A stretch of DNA of 48,599 bases from Calditrichota bacterium. Lineage in GTDB: Bacteria > Calditrichota > Calditrichia > Calditrichales > Calditrichaceae. Of the stretch, positions 7,349 through 16,110 are shown one piece after another. The stretch spans positions 1 through 48,599 of the forward strand of contig JAADIP010000069.1 in NCBI GenBank assembly GCA_013151275.1, written 5' to 3'. The notes beneath the pieces are model-generated. The model was not told where the DNA came from, did no database searches, and saw only the letters and a program-made list of their open reading frames with translations. How positions within the stretch are numbered: the first letter of the stretch is position 1; each line of letters begins with the position of its first letter. A program made the translations under genes and the position numbers.

Positions 7349-9049
7349 TCAAAAAATCCAGTTCAGCTCCAGCCCGTATTTTAAGCCGTTGTACGATTCA
7401 AAGCCGTTAAAGTAGGTGGGACCGTAGTCCGGGTTTGAAATCACTTCTCTGGCGACGTCAAGACCGTAACGCATGTCGCGGTAGTCATTGCCCGCAATCG
7501 CTTTAAGCGAAATTTGGGAATTGAAGAAGTATTCCAGAGAAAACATGGAATTGATCTGGGCGTAATCGCTGAGCATATCCTGATATCCGCCGTTAGCCGC
7601 GTCGTTGTAAATAAAACTTATGGTCGATTCCAGTTTGAGCCTGGCGGGGATAATATCCCAGCGTCCCGATCCGTAGGTGTAAATATTGGTATTCGACTGT
7701 TTGTTGCTAAGGGTTAAACGGCTGAACACGACGCCGCCGGAAAGAAAGAGCAGGTTGGAGGGTCGGGTGTAAAAATTAGTGCTGGCGATCAATTGTCCCG
7801 TGCCCAGAGGAGAACCCGCCTGCAAAACGCTTTTATCATCCAGGTCCAGATACATTGCCGACAACGAAAAACGGTTATTGACAGAACCGAAAGTAATTCT
7901 TCCCTCGATTCCGTTGTACAATTTATCGGTCTTTACCGAATCGAGAACCGTGTTGCTGCGGTCGTCGCGATAGCGGTACTTGAGGGCAATTTCCGGAAAA
8001 TTTTTGATTGTTGTGGTTATGCCCACGGCTGCGATGCGGGTTTTTGTGCGCGGTTGATTTTTCAGGTCATTCAAATTGTCGCGATAATGCTCGCCCTCGA
8101 AGGTAAGTATGAACTTTTGCGGAAAATTGTAAGCCGAATTAACGACAAATCCGTCGCGGTCGTTTTGCAGATAGGGGTATCCCGCCGAGAAATAATCGTA
8201 ACCCAGACGTTGTTTAAAACCGACGAATTTAAAGTGTCCGTAGCGAAAATCGATTCCCGAGCGATAGGCGTTGTCGGTCACATTTTTTGCGGACAGGGTA
8301 TCTTTGCGGCTGAGGTTGCCTTCGAAAAAGAGCTTTAGATGCTGCTTCCAGACATAGAGAAATCCGTCCAGTCCCACATTTTGATTGGTCAAAGGTTCGC
8401 TAATGGATTGCCCGATGGATTTTTCGTCGTCCTTTGCCCACAAATATTTCAGTCCGAATTGAAATCGATCCCGTTTTCCCAGCCGAAAAAGACCGGCAGC
8501 CATGTAGCGCCGGTATTGTCCGGAATTTTCGTATTGATGATACATGTCCGGCAGTCGGTCGCCCATGTCAAAAGCCCGCTGCACTTCTCCGGCTATGATA
8601 TTTGTCTGATAATAAAGGTTGCTGCCGCTTTCCAGGTAGAGTTTGGCGCCGCGCACCTCTCTGCTTTGCACAAAGAGTTCCGATCCGCTTTCGAAAAAAT
8701 CGCCCAGTACAAATTCGTTCAATCCCGAACGAATATTCAGCGTTAAGCGGTCCACGCGTTTAATGGAGTTCAGTTGATTCCATGAGTCGTTTTTCAGATC
8801 GCCCAAAAGCGTAATATCAAAATTCCGCGCGCGACCGAAAAGCGCGATATTCAACCGCTGCTGGAGTCCGGGTATTAACGGGGATTTGGCATATTGATCA
8901 TCGGGAATTGAATCCGGTTTTAACTGCGATTGTTCGTCATAACTAACATTAAGGGTTTGCAATGAAATTCTGCCAGTCAAATTAAATCCGCTTTGCGCCC
9001 CGAGCAGAACCGGTAATGTAATCAGAAGAATCAATAATGATACTCTCAT
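7349..9049 (-). CDS. Predicted outer-membrane beta-barrel protein
   Basis: A 566-residue secreted protein. A signal peptide (MRVSLLILLITLPVLLGAQS, cleavage near 18) is followed by long alternating hydrophobic/polar strands rich in Tyr, Phe, Asn and Gly, and the chain ends LELNWIF with a terminal aromatic residue, the usual barrel-assembly signal. I recognise no specific transporter family. It is probably a porin-like or structural barrel of 16 or more strands. The gene follows the FecR/Ig-like gene by 13 bp on the same strand, so the two are likely made together and may interact at the envelope. No TonB box or plug domain is seen. Confidence 0.75.
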   Translation of the reverse strand: MRVSLLILLITLPVLLGAQSGFNLTGRISLQTLNVSYDEQSQLKPDSIPDDQYAKSPLIPGLQQRLNIALFGRARNFDITLLGDLKNDSWNQLNSIKRVDRLTLNIRSGLNEFVLGDFFESGSELFVQSREVRGAKLYLESGSNLYYQTNIIAGEVQRAFDMGDRLPDMYHQYENSGQYRRYMAAGLFRLGKRDRFQFGLKYLWAKDDEKSIGQSISEPLTNQNVGLDGFLYVWKQHLKLFFEGNLSRKDTLSAKNVTDNAYRSGIDFRYGHFKFVGFKQRLGYDYFSAGYPYLQNDRDGFVVNSAYNFPQKFILTFEGEHYRDNLNDLKNQPRTKTRIAAVGITTTIKNFPEIALKYRYRDDRSNTVLDSVKTDKLYNGIEGRITFGSVNNRFSLSAMYLDLDDKSVLQAGSPLGTGQLIASTNFYTRPSNLLFLSGGVVFSRLTLSNKQSNTNIYTYGSGRWDIIPARLKLESTISFIYNDAANGGYQDMLSDYAQINSMFSLEYFFNSQISLKAIAGNDYRDMRYGLDVAREVISNPDYGPTYFNGFESYNGLKYGLELNWIF

Positions 9050-9062
9050 CCCCCCTCCTTAA

Positions 9063-10541
9063 TTATTGGATGATGATCACCCGACTGTTATCTCTTAAAA
9101 TATTGCCAGCTAAATCTTCGACGGTAAAGGAAAGACGATTTTCCGCCCTGCGTCCGGGAACAGCCCGCTTTAGTAAAACTTTGGCTTCGAAGGTGCCGTC
9201 GTTATTGGGCTTGATTTCCTGTCCGTTCACAAGAATCCGTTTAATACCGGATGAGGGCTCCGGATCGATGACAATACCTCTTATGATCTGCGTAAATTTT
9301 TCCTTTCCGAATTTTACCTTTTCATCCGGCGGACGCGGTGGTTCAAAGCGGATAAAAACCGGCTGGGCGGGTTCGGTAATGGTTAAAACCGGCTTTACCG
9401 TGTCCAAAAAGATTTGTTCGATATGTTCGGTGCGATTTCCCGAAACGTCTTCGGCGATAACGCGGATCGTGTTTTTGCCTTCGTTTAAAATGATAGTGCG
9501 GTTAAAGCTGCCCTGCCCCACAGCCTCGGTTACCATTTCGTCGTTGATAAACACTTTTACCCGATCGCCCGGCGTCTGATCAAAAACCGCTCCGCTCAGG
9601 CTGTAATCACGCCGATTGGTAAACGCGGAGGTCAAGGGTCGCGCTAATTTAATCTTCGGTTTTTTGGTGTTCACAAGAATGCGCACGGTTTGTTCTTTGC
9701 GCCGCCCCTTAAATTCCGCCACAACCTGCAATTCGTTTATGCCTTCCTGAACAGGGATTCTTCCTCTGAAAAGTCCGTTTTGAGCCACGGTTAAAGGAAT
9801 GCCGTTGACAATAATTCGCGCGCCGGGAATTGTTTTGCCCCTTAAAGGCAATCCGGCTGCCAACAGCGCCTTATCCGTAAACTGGAATTTTTTCAGATCG
9901 ATTTTTAATAAAACGCCCTGCGCCGCTTCTTCAGTTTTTTTCTCTTCTTCGGATTTAAAAGGAGCGGGCGGAGTGGGCGGCTTTCCGGGTTCGACTTTGG
10001 ACTGTTGGTTCGTGCCCACCAACACCTCTCCGGCTACCTGCTTGGAGCGGATCGCTACCCGACCTTCGTAAACGCGGACCGTGGTCGTCTGCTTTTGATC
10101 GACAGTCATGTCAAATTCCGTGCCCCGAACAGCCACAACAGCGCTGGGACTTTCCACGGTGCGGCTCTGACGCTGTTCCACAATCTTCTGAAATTTGGCG
10201 AAAATACTTCCCACCCAAAGGGTAAAACTCATACGATCGGAACGATCGTTCTCCGGCGTTTTTATCTCTTTTACGTCAAACATGGTATTCTCGTTGATCT
10301 TGATAACCGAACCGTCCGGCATCGCCAGTTCCACGCGGGCATTCAAAGAGGTGCGTATGCGGTCGCCTTCGTAAATGTTTTGATTGAAACGAATCTTCTG
10401 CCATTGCGTTTTCCCCTGGCGCATCAGTTGCACGTCGCCCAGTAAAAATTTTACTTTCGCCGACGATTTTGAAGCCTGATTGGCAAATGAGACAAGGATT
10501 AAAAAAACGATGACGGCTATTACGGTACTTATTTTATACAT
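9063..10541 (-). CDS. FecR-domain protein with C-terminal Ig-like repeats
   Basis: A 492-residue exported protein. An N-terminal hydrophobic segment (about 5-22) serves as signal or anchor. A FecR domain (about 30-185) carries the usual GDRIRTSLNARVELAMPDGS and VVAVRGTEFDM elements. A Pro/Lys-rich linker follows (about 185-215), then three Ig-like or glucodextranase-B-like repeats (about 230-492) with recurrent INEL/KNTIRVIAEDVSGN patterns. No sigma factor gene is adjacent and no cytoplasmic anti-sigma region precedes the anchor, so this is more likely a periplasmic or surface binding protein than a classical FecR signal transducer. It starts at ATG behind AGGAGA. The next gene, 13 bp on, encodes an outer-membrane barrel. 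Confidence 0.85.
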   Translation of the reverse strand: MYKISTVIAVIVFLILVSFANQASKSSAKVKFLLGDVQLMRQGKTQWQKIRFNQNIYEGDRIRTSLNARVELAMPDGSVIKINENTMFDVKEIKTPENDRSDRMSFTLWVGSIFAKFQKIVEQRQSRTVESPSAVVAVRGTEFDMTVDQKQTTTVRVYEGRVAIRSKQVAGEVLVGTNQQSKVEPGKPPTPPAPFKSEEEKKTEEAAQGVLLKIDLKKFQFTDKALLAAGLPLRGKTIPGARIIVNGIPLTVAQNGLFRGRIPVQEGINELQVVAEFKGRRKEQTVRILVNTKKPKIKLARPLTSAFTNRRDYSLSGAVFDQTPGDRVKVFINDEMVTEAVGQGSFNRTIILNEGKNTIRVIAEDVSGNRTEHIEQIFLDTVKPVLTITEPAQPVFIRFEPPRPPDEKVKFGKEKFTQIIRGIVIDPEPSSGIKRILVNGQEIKPNNDGTFEAKVLLKRAVPGRRAENRLSFTVEDLAGNILRDNSRVIIIQ

Positions 10542-10800
10542 GATTGTAAAATCTCCTGATTGGTGGAGCTATCGGGGTTATCGGCTTTAGTTTGATTTAT
10601 CTTTAAAATAACTCGTGCTTTAAATCATCTTTTCCGATTTCAAAGAGAATTTAAATTAAATTACGGATTAATCAAGAGGTTTTTCTAAAAAAATGATTTT
10701 GACAGCCCGGATGCAATGTTTCGCAGGGGAAGGATTGGCGCTTGCCGGAGGGGAATGCCGGGCGTAAAGAGGGACTTAAAATTTAACAAGGTGAATATAA

Positions 10801-11550
10801 TTACAATATTTTGCGGTATATTTTGAACATCGACCAGATATTTTCCACATAGCCGATGGTCTCTTCGTATCCGTAAAAATAACCGTGCGGCGGTCTGCCC
10901 GTGGGCCAAACCTGCAGGTGCAACTGCCAGTCCGATTTTTTAAGCATCGCCAGATAGGGTTTAACCGTTTCCCATTTATTGGCGGGCTGTTTATAATAAC
11001 GGGCGATATCCTGAGCGTCAAAAACTCTTCCGGCTCCGGAGTTGTAACTGGCAAGAGCCAGTTTCAGGCGGTCTTCTCTGGGCGCGTCCGGAAAATACCG
11101 GTATTGCTTGTACAGATGGTAAATTCCCGCCGCGATGTTTTCCCTCGGACGCAGCATAATATATTCAATATCCAGTTCACGGCTGAGCTCGCGGGCTGTG
11201 CCGGGCATAATTTGCATCAAGCCTCTTGCGCCCACGCGGCTGCGGGCGTGCATTTTAAAACCGGATTCCTGAATGATCTGAGCGATAATCAAACGATAAT
11301 CAAATCCGTACCGCTTGGAATACTTTTTAATAAGCGGTCTATACCGGCTGATCAATTGCAGGGAATTGGAACGTTCCAGTTGCAGAAGCAATTTTTGTAA
11401 TTGCTGCTTTTCCTGAATACGATTTTCCACCATTCGGAATAAGGCGCTGTCCGCTTTGTTCATCGTAACGGGAGTCCGCGGCGAACGTGCGCAACCGACA
11501 AAGTTGAGAATCAGAAATGTCCCGACAATAAATAACAATCGTATCTTCAA
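10801..11550 (-). CDS. Lytic murein transglycosylase (SLT family) lipoprotein
   Basis: A 249-residue peptidoglycan-cleaving enzyme that would act in the periplasm, tethered by lipid. The N-terminus is a lipoprotein signal with C20 (LNFVGC). The Slt70-type domain (about 75-230) has the catalytic glutamate E95 in IIQESGF, then GARGLMQIMPGTA (107-119) and ALASYNSGAGRV, all diagnostic of goose-lysozyme-like transglycosylases. The start is TTG at 11548-11550; it overlaps the TGA of the upstream DUF350 gene as TTGA, so translation is probably coupled. Confidence 0.9.
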   Translation of the reverse strand: MKIRLLFIVGTFLILNFVGCARSPRTPVTMNKADSALFRMVENRIQEKQQLQKLLLQLERSNSLQLISRYRPLIKKYSKRYGFDYRLIIAQIIQESGFKMHARSRVGARGLMQIMPGTARELSRELDIEYIMLRPRENIAAGIYHLYKQYRYFPDAPREDRLKLALASYNSGAGRVFDAQDIARYYKQPANKWETVKPYLAMLKKSDWQLHLQVWPTGRPPHGYFYGYEETIGYVENIWSMFKIYRKIL

Positions 11551-11783
11551 TTTAAACTCATCCCTATGATTAATCCTACTATCAACCCAATCATGATGAA
11601 TATTCCTGCAACAACCATTCCAACCGCAAGGTTCCCTTTTTCCAATTCTTTCGGTATGTCAAAATTCGTGCTTTTGTTTACCAGCTTGTAAGTAATTATC
11701 GAAGAGACCATACCCACCAGAACGCCTATCACCGCGTAAATGAAATTGCGAATCATTATGGGGTCCAACCAGGTAAATTCCAT
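11547..11783 (-). CDS. DUF350-like small membrane protein
   Basis: A 78-residue protein with two transmembrane helices (about 10-30 and 52-76) separated by a polar loop ELEKGNLAVGMVVAGI, which matches the pattern of the DUF350 family. Its function is unknown; some DUF350 proteins are paired with envelope stress or ATP-grasp genes. The ATG at 11781-11783 is preceded by AAAGGAG, which decides the start; an in-frame upstream TTG at 11798 lies on the far side of that site and is unlikely. It overlaps the transglycosylase start by 4 nt. Confidence 0.75.
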   Translation of the reverse strand: MEFTWLDPIMIRNFIYAVIGVLVGMVSSIITYKLVNKSTNFDIPKELEKGNLAVGMVVAGIFIMIGLIVGLIIGMSLN

Positions 11784-11901
11784 GAAAACTCCTTTCAAAG
11801 CCTATTGCGCTTTATTCTGAAATTATATCGGAGCAAATAGTTCTTTTTTAGTTAAAAGTTTGTCTTATTTATCGGATAAATAGCCGACAAGTTTAACAAA
11901 T

Positions 11902-13203
11902 TTAGGAAATTTTGTCAACAATATGTTGCAGGGGACAGTGGTAGCAGGCGCCGACCTGACAATACCCGGCGTCAAGTTGAATAAACCCCTGCAGCAACGC
12001 TTGCTTTTTCCAGTGTGTCTGATAACGAACCAGCCACGGAAAAAATTTCCTGAAACTCCGGTAAATATCGCATGCCGGAATCCACAAATAAACTTCGCGC
12101 AAGTAATCGGCAAAACCGAGCGAACCCTGCAAAAGCGCCTGAGCCGAAAAAAGCGGAATAATCAGGTTGACGAGCAATTCGTGAATTCGGGCTGTCCCGA
12201 AATACATTTTCCGCTTGTTCTTGCGGTTGCTTTTCTGCAGAATATAATGGGTTGCCCAGTAACCCCGAGCGGGAATCGAAAAAAAGCGCAGAAGCTTTTT
12301 GTACAACTCTTGTTCCGGCTCTCTGCGGGAGAGCGTTTCCCAAAGGGCGTTTGCGGGAAGCTGTTTGTGTTGCAGAATAAGCGCCACCCATGCAGCCAGC
12401 CGAAAATGCGGATGATTGCAGGGGCGAACCCCGCTGAATTGCCAGTGCTCGGGAGTTAATCCGGAGGAGGGAAGAAGATTGCGAAATTCCCGGTAAAAAA
12501 AGATTAACCTGTTCACGTAAGCGTCGGCGGAGCTTTGGGGCAAAAACCCCGCCTGCCCGGCGTACAAGCCGTACAGCAATTCTTCGCCGATCCAGAGCTG
12601 CGACCAGTTCCGCTCCAGCCAGCCCCAGTTTAAATGTTGCGCCAGCAGCCGAAAAGACGCCTGATTACGCGGATAACCCAGCACCCGGAAAAAATGTTCG
12701 TAAAAAACCTGTTCGAACGCCTGCGCCTGCAGAGAGTGTTGAAAATATCTGATTTTTGTATTGAGACGTTGTAACGACAGCTTTTGTAATTCGTCGATTC
12801 GGATTGTTGACGGAGGAGTGCAGCGCATCGCCGGATGTTCGGGGGAGTGGTTGAACTCTTCGCGGTCGATGAAAAACGTGGGAATATTCCGGCGGCTCAC
12901 ATCGGAAAAGACCCGATCGGCGTCGTCGGAAGGAGTTTTTAGAACCACGTGCAGCGCTACGTTTTTGTAGAAGGGGTCAAGGTGATGACGGTGCAGATAC
13001 CAGTCGTTCAGGCGGACGTGCATTTCGACGTCTCCGGTTATGCGCACGTTATCGAGCTCAAAGCAGGCGGAGGTGAAGTCGGGACCGCGGGACAGGTTTA
13101 ACTGTCCGGGATGCAATACGCGCAAACGGCGTCCGTTGAATTCGAGCACGCGATGCGTTCGGCTTAATGACTTCCAAAGCGTATATAGCCGGTATTCTTG
13201 CAT
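11902..13203 (-). CDS. DUF2851 family protein
   Basis: A 433-residue protein of unknown function whose N-terminal half matches the DUF2851 pattern: LYTLWKSL, then HPGQLNLSRGPDFTSACFEL, GDVEMHVRLNDWYLHRHHLD and NVALHVVLKT. These Gly-Pro-Asp-Phe and His-rich motifs suggest a nuclease-like or metal-binding fold, but that is speculation. The C-terminus carries a cysteine cluster (GYCQVGACYHCPLQ). I take the start at MQEYRLYTLW (ATG 13201-13203), because the longer in-frame start at 13329 would overlap the divergent XRE gene. DUF2851 proteins are most familiar from Bacteroidota and relatives, which fits the taxonomic guess. Confidence 0.85.
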   Translation of the reverse strand: MQEYRLYTLWKSLSRTHRVLEFNGRRLRVLHPGQLNLSRGPDFTSACFELDNVRITGDVEMHVRLNDWYLHRHHLDPFYKNVALHVVLKTPSDDADRVFSDVSRRNIPTFFIDREEFNHSPEHPAMRCTPPSTIRIDELQKLSLQRLNTKIRYFQHSLQAQAFEQVFYEHFFRVLGYPRNQASFRLLAQHLNWGWLERNWSQLWIGEELLYGLYAGQAGFLPQSSADAYVNRLIFFYREFRNLLPSSGLTPEHWQFSGVRPCNHPHFRLAAWVALILQHKQLPANALWETLSRREPEQELYKKLLRFFSIPARGYWATHYILQKSNRKNKRKMYFGTARIHELLVNLIIPLFSAQALLQGSLGFADYLREVYLWIPACDIYRSFRKFFPWLVRYQTHWKKQALLQGFIQLDAGYCQVGACYHCPLQHIVDKIS

Positions 13204-13230
13204 TTTGCTGAAACTTCTTTTATATTCCGT

Positions 13231-13280
13231 CGGTAATATAATATAACGATTGTAATATTCCAAATATAATATTAATTTCC
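13231..13280. promoter_or_regulatory. A/T-rich divergent promoter region with repeated AATATAATAT elements
   Basis: The 85 bp between the DUF2851 and XRE starts contain several overlapping TAATATAATAT/AATATT elements in both orientations. A TATAAT at 13265-13270 could serve the XRE gene with a leader of about 11 nt, and TTACAA with TATATT boxes could serve the DUF2851 gene. The repeats would suit autoregulation by the XRE protein. No standard -35 box is visible for the plus strand. Confidence 0.4.
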
Positions 13281-13288
13281 GAACGGAC

Positions 13289-13645
13289 ATGATCGACAAA
13301 AAAAATATCGGAAAACGCATCGATACCATCCGCCTTCAGTTGGGGCTTACTCAGCAGGAGTTAGCCGCGGCTTTGCGGATCAGCCAGTCGGCGATCAGTA
13401 AATATTTAAATAACCGCCTGCCTCCCGCCGATGTGCTCTACCGCTTAGCCGTGCTGGGGCAAACCACCGTGGAGTGGATTTTAACGGGCAAAAAGACGTA
13501 TTGGTACGGCAGCGGGGCGGAGCAGGTGCGCGAAGAAGACGCCGTTTACGATACCGATCTGACTCTGGCGCGTAAAATTTCCCGATTGCCCGAAGAAACA
13601 AGGCAGGCAGTTATCACTTTGATCAAAACGCTGAGCAGGGATTAG
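13289..13645 (+). CDS. XRE-family helix-turn-helix regulator
   Basis: A 118-residue DNA-binding protein. Residues 6-62 form a Cro/C1-type HTH (RIDTIRLQLGLTQQELAAAL, then ISQSAISKYLNNRLPPADVL), with the recognition helix around 32-42. The C-terminal part is short and helical and suggests a dimerisation element; no peptidase or sensor domain is present. It sits divergently from the DUF2851 gene and ends convergently with the NlpC/P60 gene (4-nt overlap of the 3' ends). Its target is not evident; the A/T-rich repeats in its own promoter are candidates. Confidence 0.9.
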   Translation: MIDKKNIGKRIDTIRLQLGLTQQELAAALRISQSAISKYLNNRLPPADVLYRLAVLGQTTVEWILTGKKTYWYGSGAEQVREEDAVYDTDLTLARKISRLPEETRQAVITLIKTLSRD

Positions 13646-14121
13646 CGATAGACTCGTTTTACCACAACTAAATGTTTTTTGTAATAGGGATCGTCCAGGC
13701 GGTCGATGACCACCCCTCGTTTGGAAGAGGCATGAACAAATTGCTGATTTCCGAGGTACACTCCAACGTGTTCAATGCCTTCCTCGCCGGAAAAACGAAA
13801 GAACAAAAGATCGCCCGGTTTTAAATAGGGCGCGTGAACCGAATAGCCCAGTTGCCGTTGAGCTGCGGATTGCCGCGGCAGTTCGATCCCGAACGCTTCT
13901 TTGTACAGGCGGCGGACCAAAGCCGAACAATCGATTCCGCGGCGGCTGTCCCCGCCGTATTGATAGGGCGTTCCGAGCCAATGTTCGGCGGCGATTCTTA
14001 AGGCGTCTTCTTTCAGGGTGATTCTTTCGGGGGCTTGTTGAGTAAATCGGGCGGAGCAGGAAAAGAGTAACCACAACGACAGCATTATCGCCGCGGCGCT
14101 TTTGGCGTTAAACCCGCTCAT
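13642..14121 (-). CDS. NlpC/P60 cysteine peptidase lipoprotein
   Basis: A 159-residue cell-wall hydrolase cleaving peptidoglycan stem peptides. The N-terminus is a lipoprotein signal with C22 in LLFSC. The NlpC/P60 domain (about 35-159) has the catalytic cysteine C65 in DCSALV, the histidine H118 in EHVGVYL and a third polar residue H130 in FVHASS. There are no SH3 or LysM modules, so it is a minimal Spr/NlpC-type enzyme. It lies 4 bp after the polyprenyl synthase gene, probably in the same operon as the PTS IIA gene. Confidence 0.92.
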   Translation of the reverse strand: MSGFNAKSAAAIMLSLWLLFSCSARFTQQAPERITLKEDALRIAAEHWLGTPYQYGGDSRRGIDCSALVRRLYKEAFGIELPRQSAAQRQLGYSVHAPYLKPGDLLFFRFSGEEGIEHVGVYLGNQQFVHASSKRGVVIDRLDDPYYKKHLVVVKRVYR

Positions 14122-14125
14122 GCCG

Positions 14126-15079
14126 TCACCAGCGGCGGTTTTGGATTAATGAGGTGAGTTCTTTCAGCGACCGATTATAGGAATTTTGCGGAAGCGTGTT
14201 CAGGGCGTCGAAGGCATCCCGAAAATACGCCTGATAGAGCTCTTCCACCTCTTTCACAATGCGTTGATCTTTTAGCAGCTCGCGGAATTCTTCAAACGAC
14301 AGATCGTTAATGTTGCCCTGCGTTCTTTGGCGTAATTTAATGGTTAAAATGGTTTGTTTGTGCATCATCCAGTCGCTGCCCACCTTTTTTCCGAGCGCCT
14401 GTTCGTCAGCCATAATATCCAGAAAATCATCCTGAATCTGAAAGCCCATGCCCAGCGCGTGACCGAATCGCCGGAACAGCCGAATATTCGCCTGATCCGT
14501 ACCGGCGGTAATGGCGCCCAATTCACAGGAGAGCTCGATTAAAACAGCCGTCTTACGACGGATCATCTCCAGATACTTCTCCTCGGAAACGTCCGCTTCC
14601 ATCTCGAACATCTTGTCCATTCCCTGACCTTCGCAAATAATCAGCATTACTTCGGTAAAGCGCCGCACCATTGTAAGCACGTCGCCCTCGGGGCATTCCA
14701 ATAATTTTTTAAAAGCCAGACCCATCAAGCCGTCGCCGGCAAGAATGGCTGTTCCGATGTCCCATTTTTTGTGAACCGTGGGCTGCCCGCGCCGCAGGTC
14801 GTCGTTGTCCATTATATCGTCGTGAACGAGCGTAAAGTTGTGAAGCAATTCCACGGCGGCAGCCGGATACAATGCGCTCTCTAATTTGCCCCCGCAGGTA
14901 AGAGCGGACAAAATGACCAGTAACGGTCGGATGCGTTTGCCCGGAAGTTTAAGAATGTAGTGAATCGGATCGTAAAAAAGGGGAATGCGCTCTTCGTTTC
15001 CGAACTCTGCCAGATGTTGTTGAAGCCGATTAAGGTAGGGTTGCAACTCGGCAAAAAAAATTTTCTGTTTTTCCGACAT
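14126..15079 (-). CDS. Polyprenyl diphosphate synthase
   Basis: A 317-residue trans-prenyltransferase that extends allylic diphosphates with isopentenyl diphosphate. Both aspartate-rich motifs are present: DDIMDNDD at 87-94 and QIQDDFLD near 218, with the KRIRP substrate motif at 48-52. The length fits medium- to long-chain synthases (geranylgeranyl to octaprenyl type), giving precursors for quinones or other isoprenoids; chain length cannot be read with confidence. The ATG shares its A with the last base of the upstream PTS IIA stop (TAATG), so translation is likely coupled. Confidence 0.92.
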   Translation of the reverse strand: MSEKQKIFFAELQPYLNRLQQHLAEFGNEERIPLFYDPIHYILKLPGKRIRPLLVILSALTCGGKLESALYPAAAVELLHNFTLVHDDIMDNDDLRRGQPTVHKKWDIGTAILAGDGLMGLAFKKLLECPEGDVLTMVRRFTEVMLIICEGQGMDKMFEMEADVSEEKYLEMIRRKTAVLIELSCELGAITAGTDQANIRLFRRFGHALGMGFQIQDDFLDIMADEQALGKKVGSDWMMHKQTILTIKLRQRTQGNINDLSFEEFRELLKDQRIVKEVEELYQAYFRDAFDALNTLPQNSYNRSLKELTSLIQNRRW

Positions 15080-15537
15080 TAATATTCGAACCGATTTATA
15101 ATAATATCCATGATTTCTTCGCGCGTAGAAGCGTTTAAAAGCATTTCGCGAATCTCTTTGTTTTTTAAATTACGCGAAATAATAGCCAGGGTTTGAATGT
15201 GCGGACCCGAGGTGTCGCGCGGGGAAAGAACCAAAAAGATCAGGTTTGCCGGCTTACCGTCCAGCGATTCAAAATCCACGCCGTCTTTTTTTACCCCAAA
15301 GGCTATTTCCAGCCGTTCCACTCCGTCGGTTTTGGCGTGAGGTATGGCAAGACCGTTCTCCAATCCCGTGCTCAGATACCCCTCGCGGGCAAGAACATCC
15401 TGCAACGCCACTTCGCGATCCAGCAAACGATTGTTCTTGTAAAGCAAATCCAGTAATTCTTCGATAATCTGAAATTTCGTCTGCCCTTTCAGATTGGGCT
15501 CAATATGCTCTTCAGGCAAATAATCGTATAATTTCAT
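15079..15537 (-). CDS. PTS EIIA component, fructose/nitrogen (PtsN) type
   Basis: A 152-residue phosphocarrier of the fructose/mannitol IIA fold. The phosphorylated histidine is H67 in GLAIPHAKTD, and the C-terminal segment REIREMLLNASTREEIMDII is normal for the family. No IIB or IIC of the fructose type is near, so a regulatory PtsN-like role is more likely than sugar transport. The only EI and HPr in the window are encoded 25 kb away, at 39985-42016, and are its obvious phosphate donors. It has a strong promoter of its own and leads an operon with the polyprenyl synthase and perhaps the NlpC gene. Confidence 0.9.
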   Translation of the reverse strand: MKLYDYLPEEHIEPNLKGQTKFQIIEELLDLLYKNNRLLDREVALQDVLAREGYLSTGLENGLAIPHAKTDGVERLEIAFGVKKDGVDFESLDGKPANLIFLVLSPRDTSGPHIQTLAIISRNLKNKEIREMLLNASTREEIMDIIINRFEY

Positions 15538-15563
15538 CTTTACTCCATCTCCGTAAAATTAAA

Positions 15564-15592
15564 AATATATCTAATTATTAAAATTATGTCAA
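15564..15592 (-). promoter_or_regulatory. Sigma-70-type promoter of the PTS IIA operon
   Basis: Minus-strand TTGACA and TATATT are separated by exactly 17 bp. The predicted start lies about 20 nt before the ATG, leaving room for the GGAGATGGAG ribosome site. This is the best promoter in the window. Confidence 0.75.
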
Positions 15593-16110
15593 ACCTTAAA
15601 TTGAATTGTCTATCGTAAAATTACTACAAAATTACGTTATTCTCTAAAACTTTTTATTGCAAACGATCTTTTTACGGCTCATAGTCAATAGAATGAATGA
15701 GTTACCGCGCTCCGTAATTATCGTGTCATGGTTGCATTTCAGGGGATTGTTTTAATTTTCCCGAAAAATAGAATTTTAAATTTCCTTCTTTTGAGTTGTT
15801 CACCGTAATCATACTTACGGCGTTTTGTTTTTTTCCGTGTTGACGCAATCCGCTCCGTCGTCCGGGTCTCTCATCAGGACCTCCTGCTGTAACGTCCCGA
15901 GCCGGCAAAAAGATCAAATCCTCGTTATTCCGCTAAAAAACCGCTTACCGAATATCTCGGAACTAAAGGAAAAAGTTTCATCCTTACGGTTGTTTTTTCC
16001 GCCCGGATTAACCGTTCAATAACGCGAAAAACCAATATAATAAAAAACGAATACAGAGTTTGAGAAAAATCGATTTCAATTCAGAAAGAAAAAATTTTTA
16101 TTTGTGCTAT
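15593..16110. other. Intergenic stretch upstream of the PTS IIA and pdp genes
   Basis: About 500 bp without a recognised gene. It contains the very short minus-strand ORF at 15815-15874 and possible decayed coding sequence in several minus-strand frames interrupted by stops. I see no tRNA, riboswitch core or tandem repeat in it. Confidence 0.5.
15815..15874 (-). CDS. Possible 19-residue peptide with a perfect ribosome binding site
   Basis: An ATG preceded 5 nt upstream by GGAGG within AGGAGGT opens a 19-codon frame, MRDPDDGADCVNTEKNKTP, that ends in TAA. The ribosome site is better than that of most genes here. It lies about 280 bp upstream of the PTS IIA gene on the same strand and beyond its promoter. 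It could be a leader peptide, the remains of a decayed gene, or chance. Confidence 0.25.
   Translation of the reverse strand: MRDPDDGADCVNTEKNKTP

Noticed and set aside
15830..15880. CTGATGAG resembling a hammerhead ribozyme core on the minus strand
   Set aside because: The following bases do not form stem II, and no GAAA is placed to close it. The ATG of the small ORF explains part of the match.
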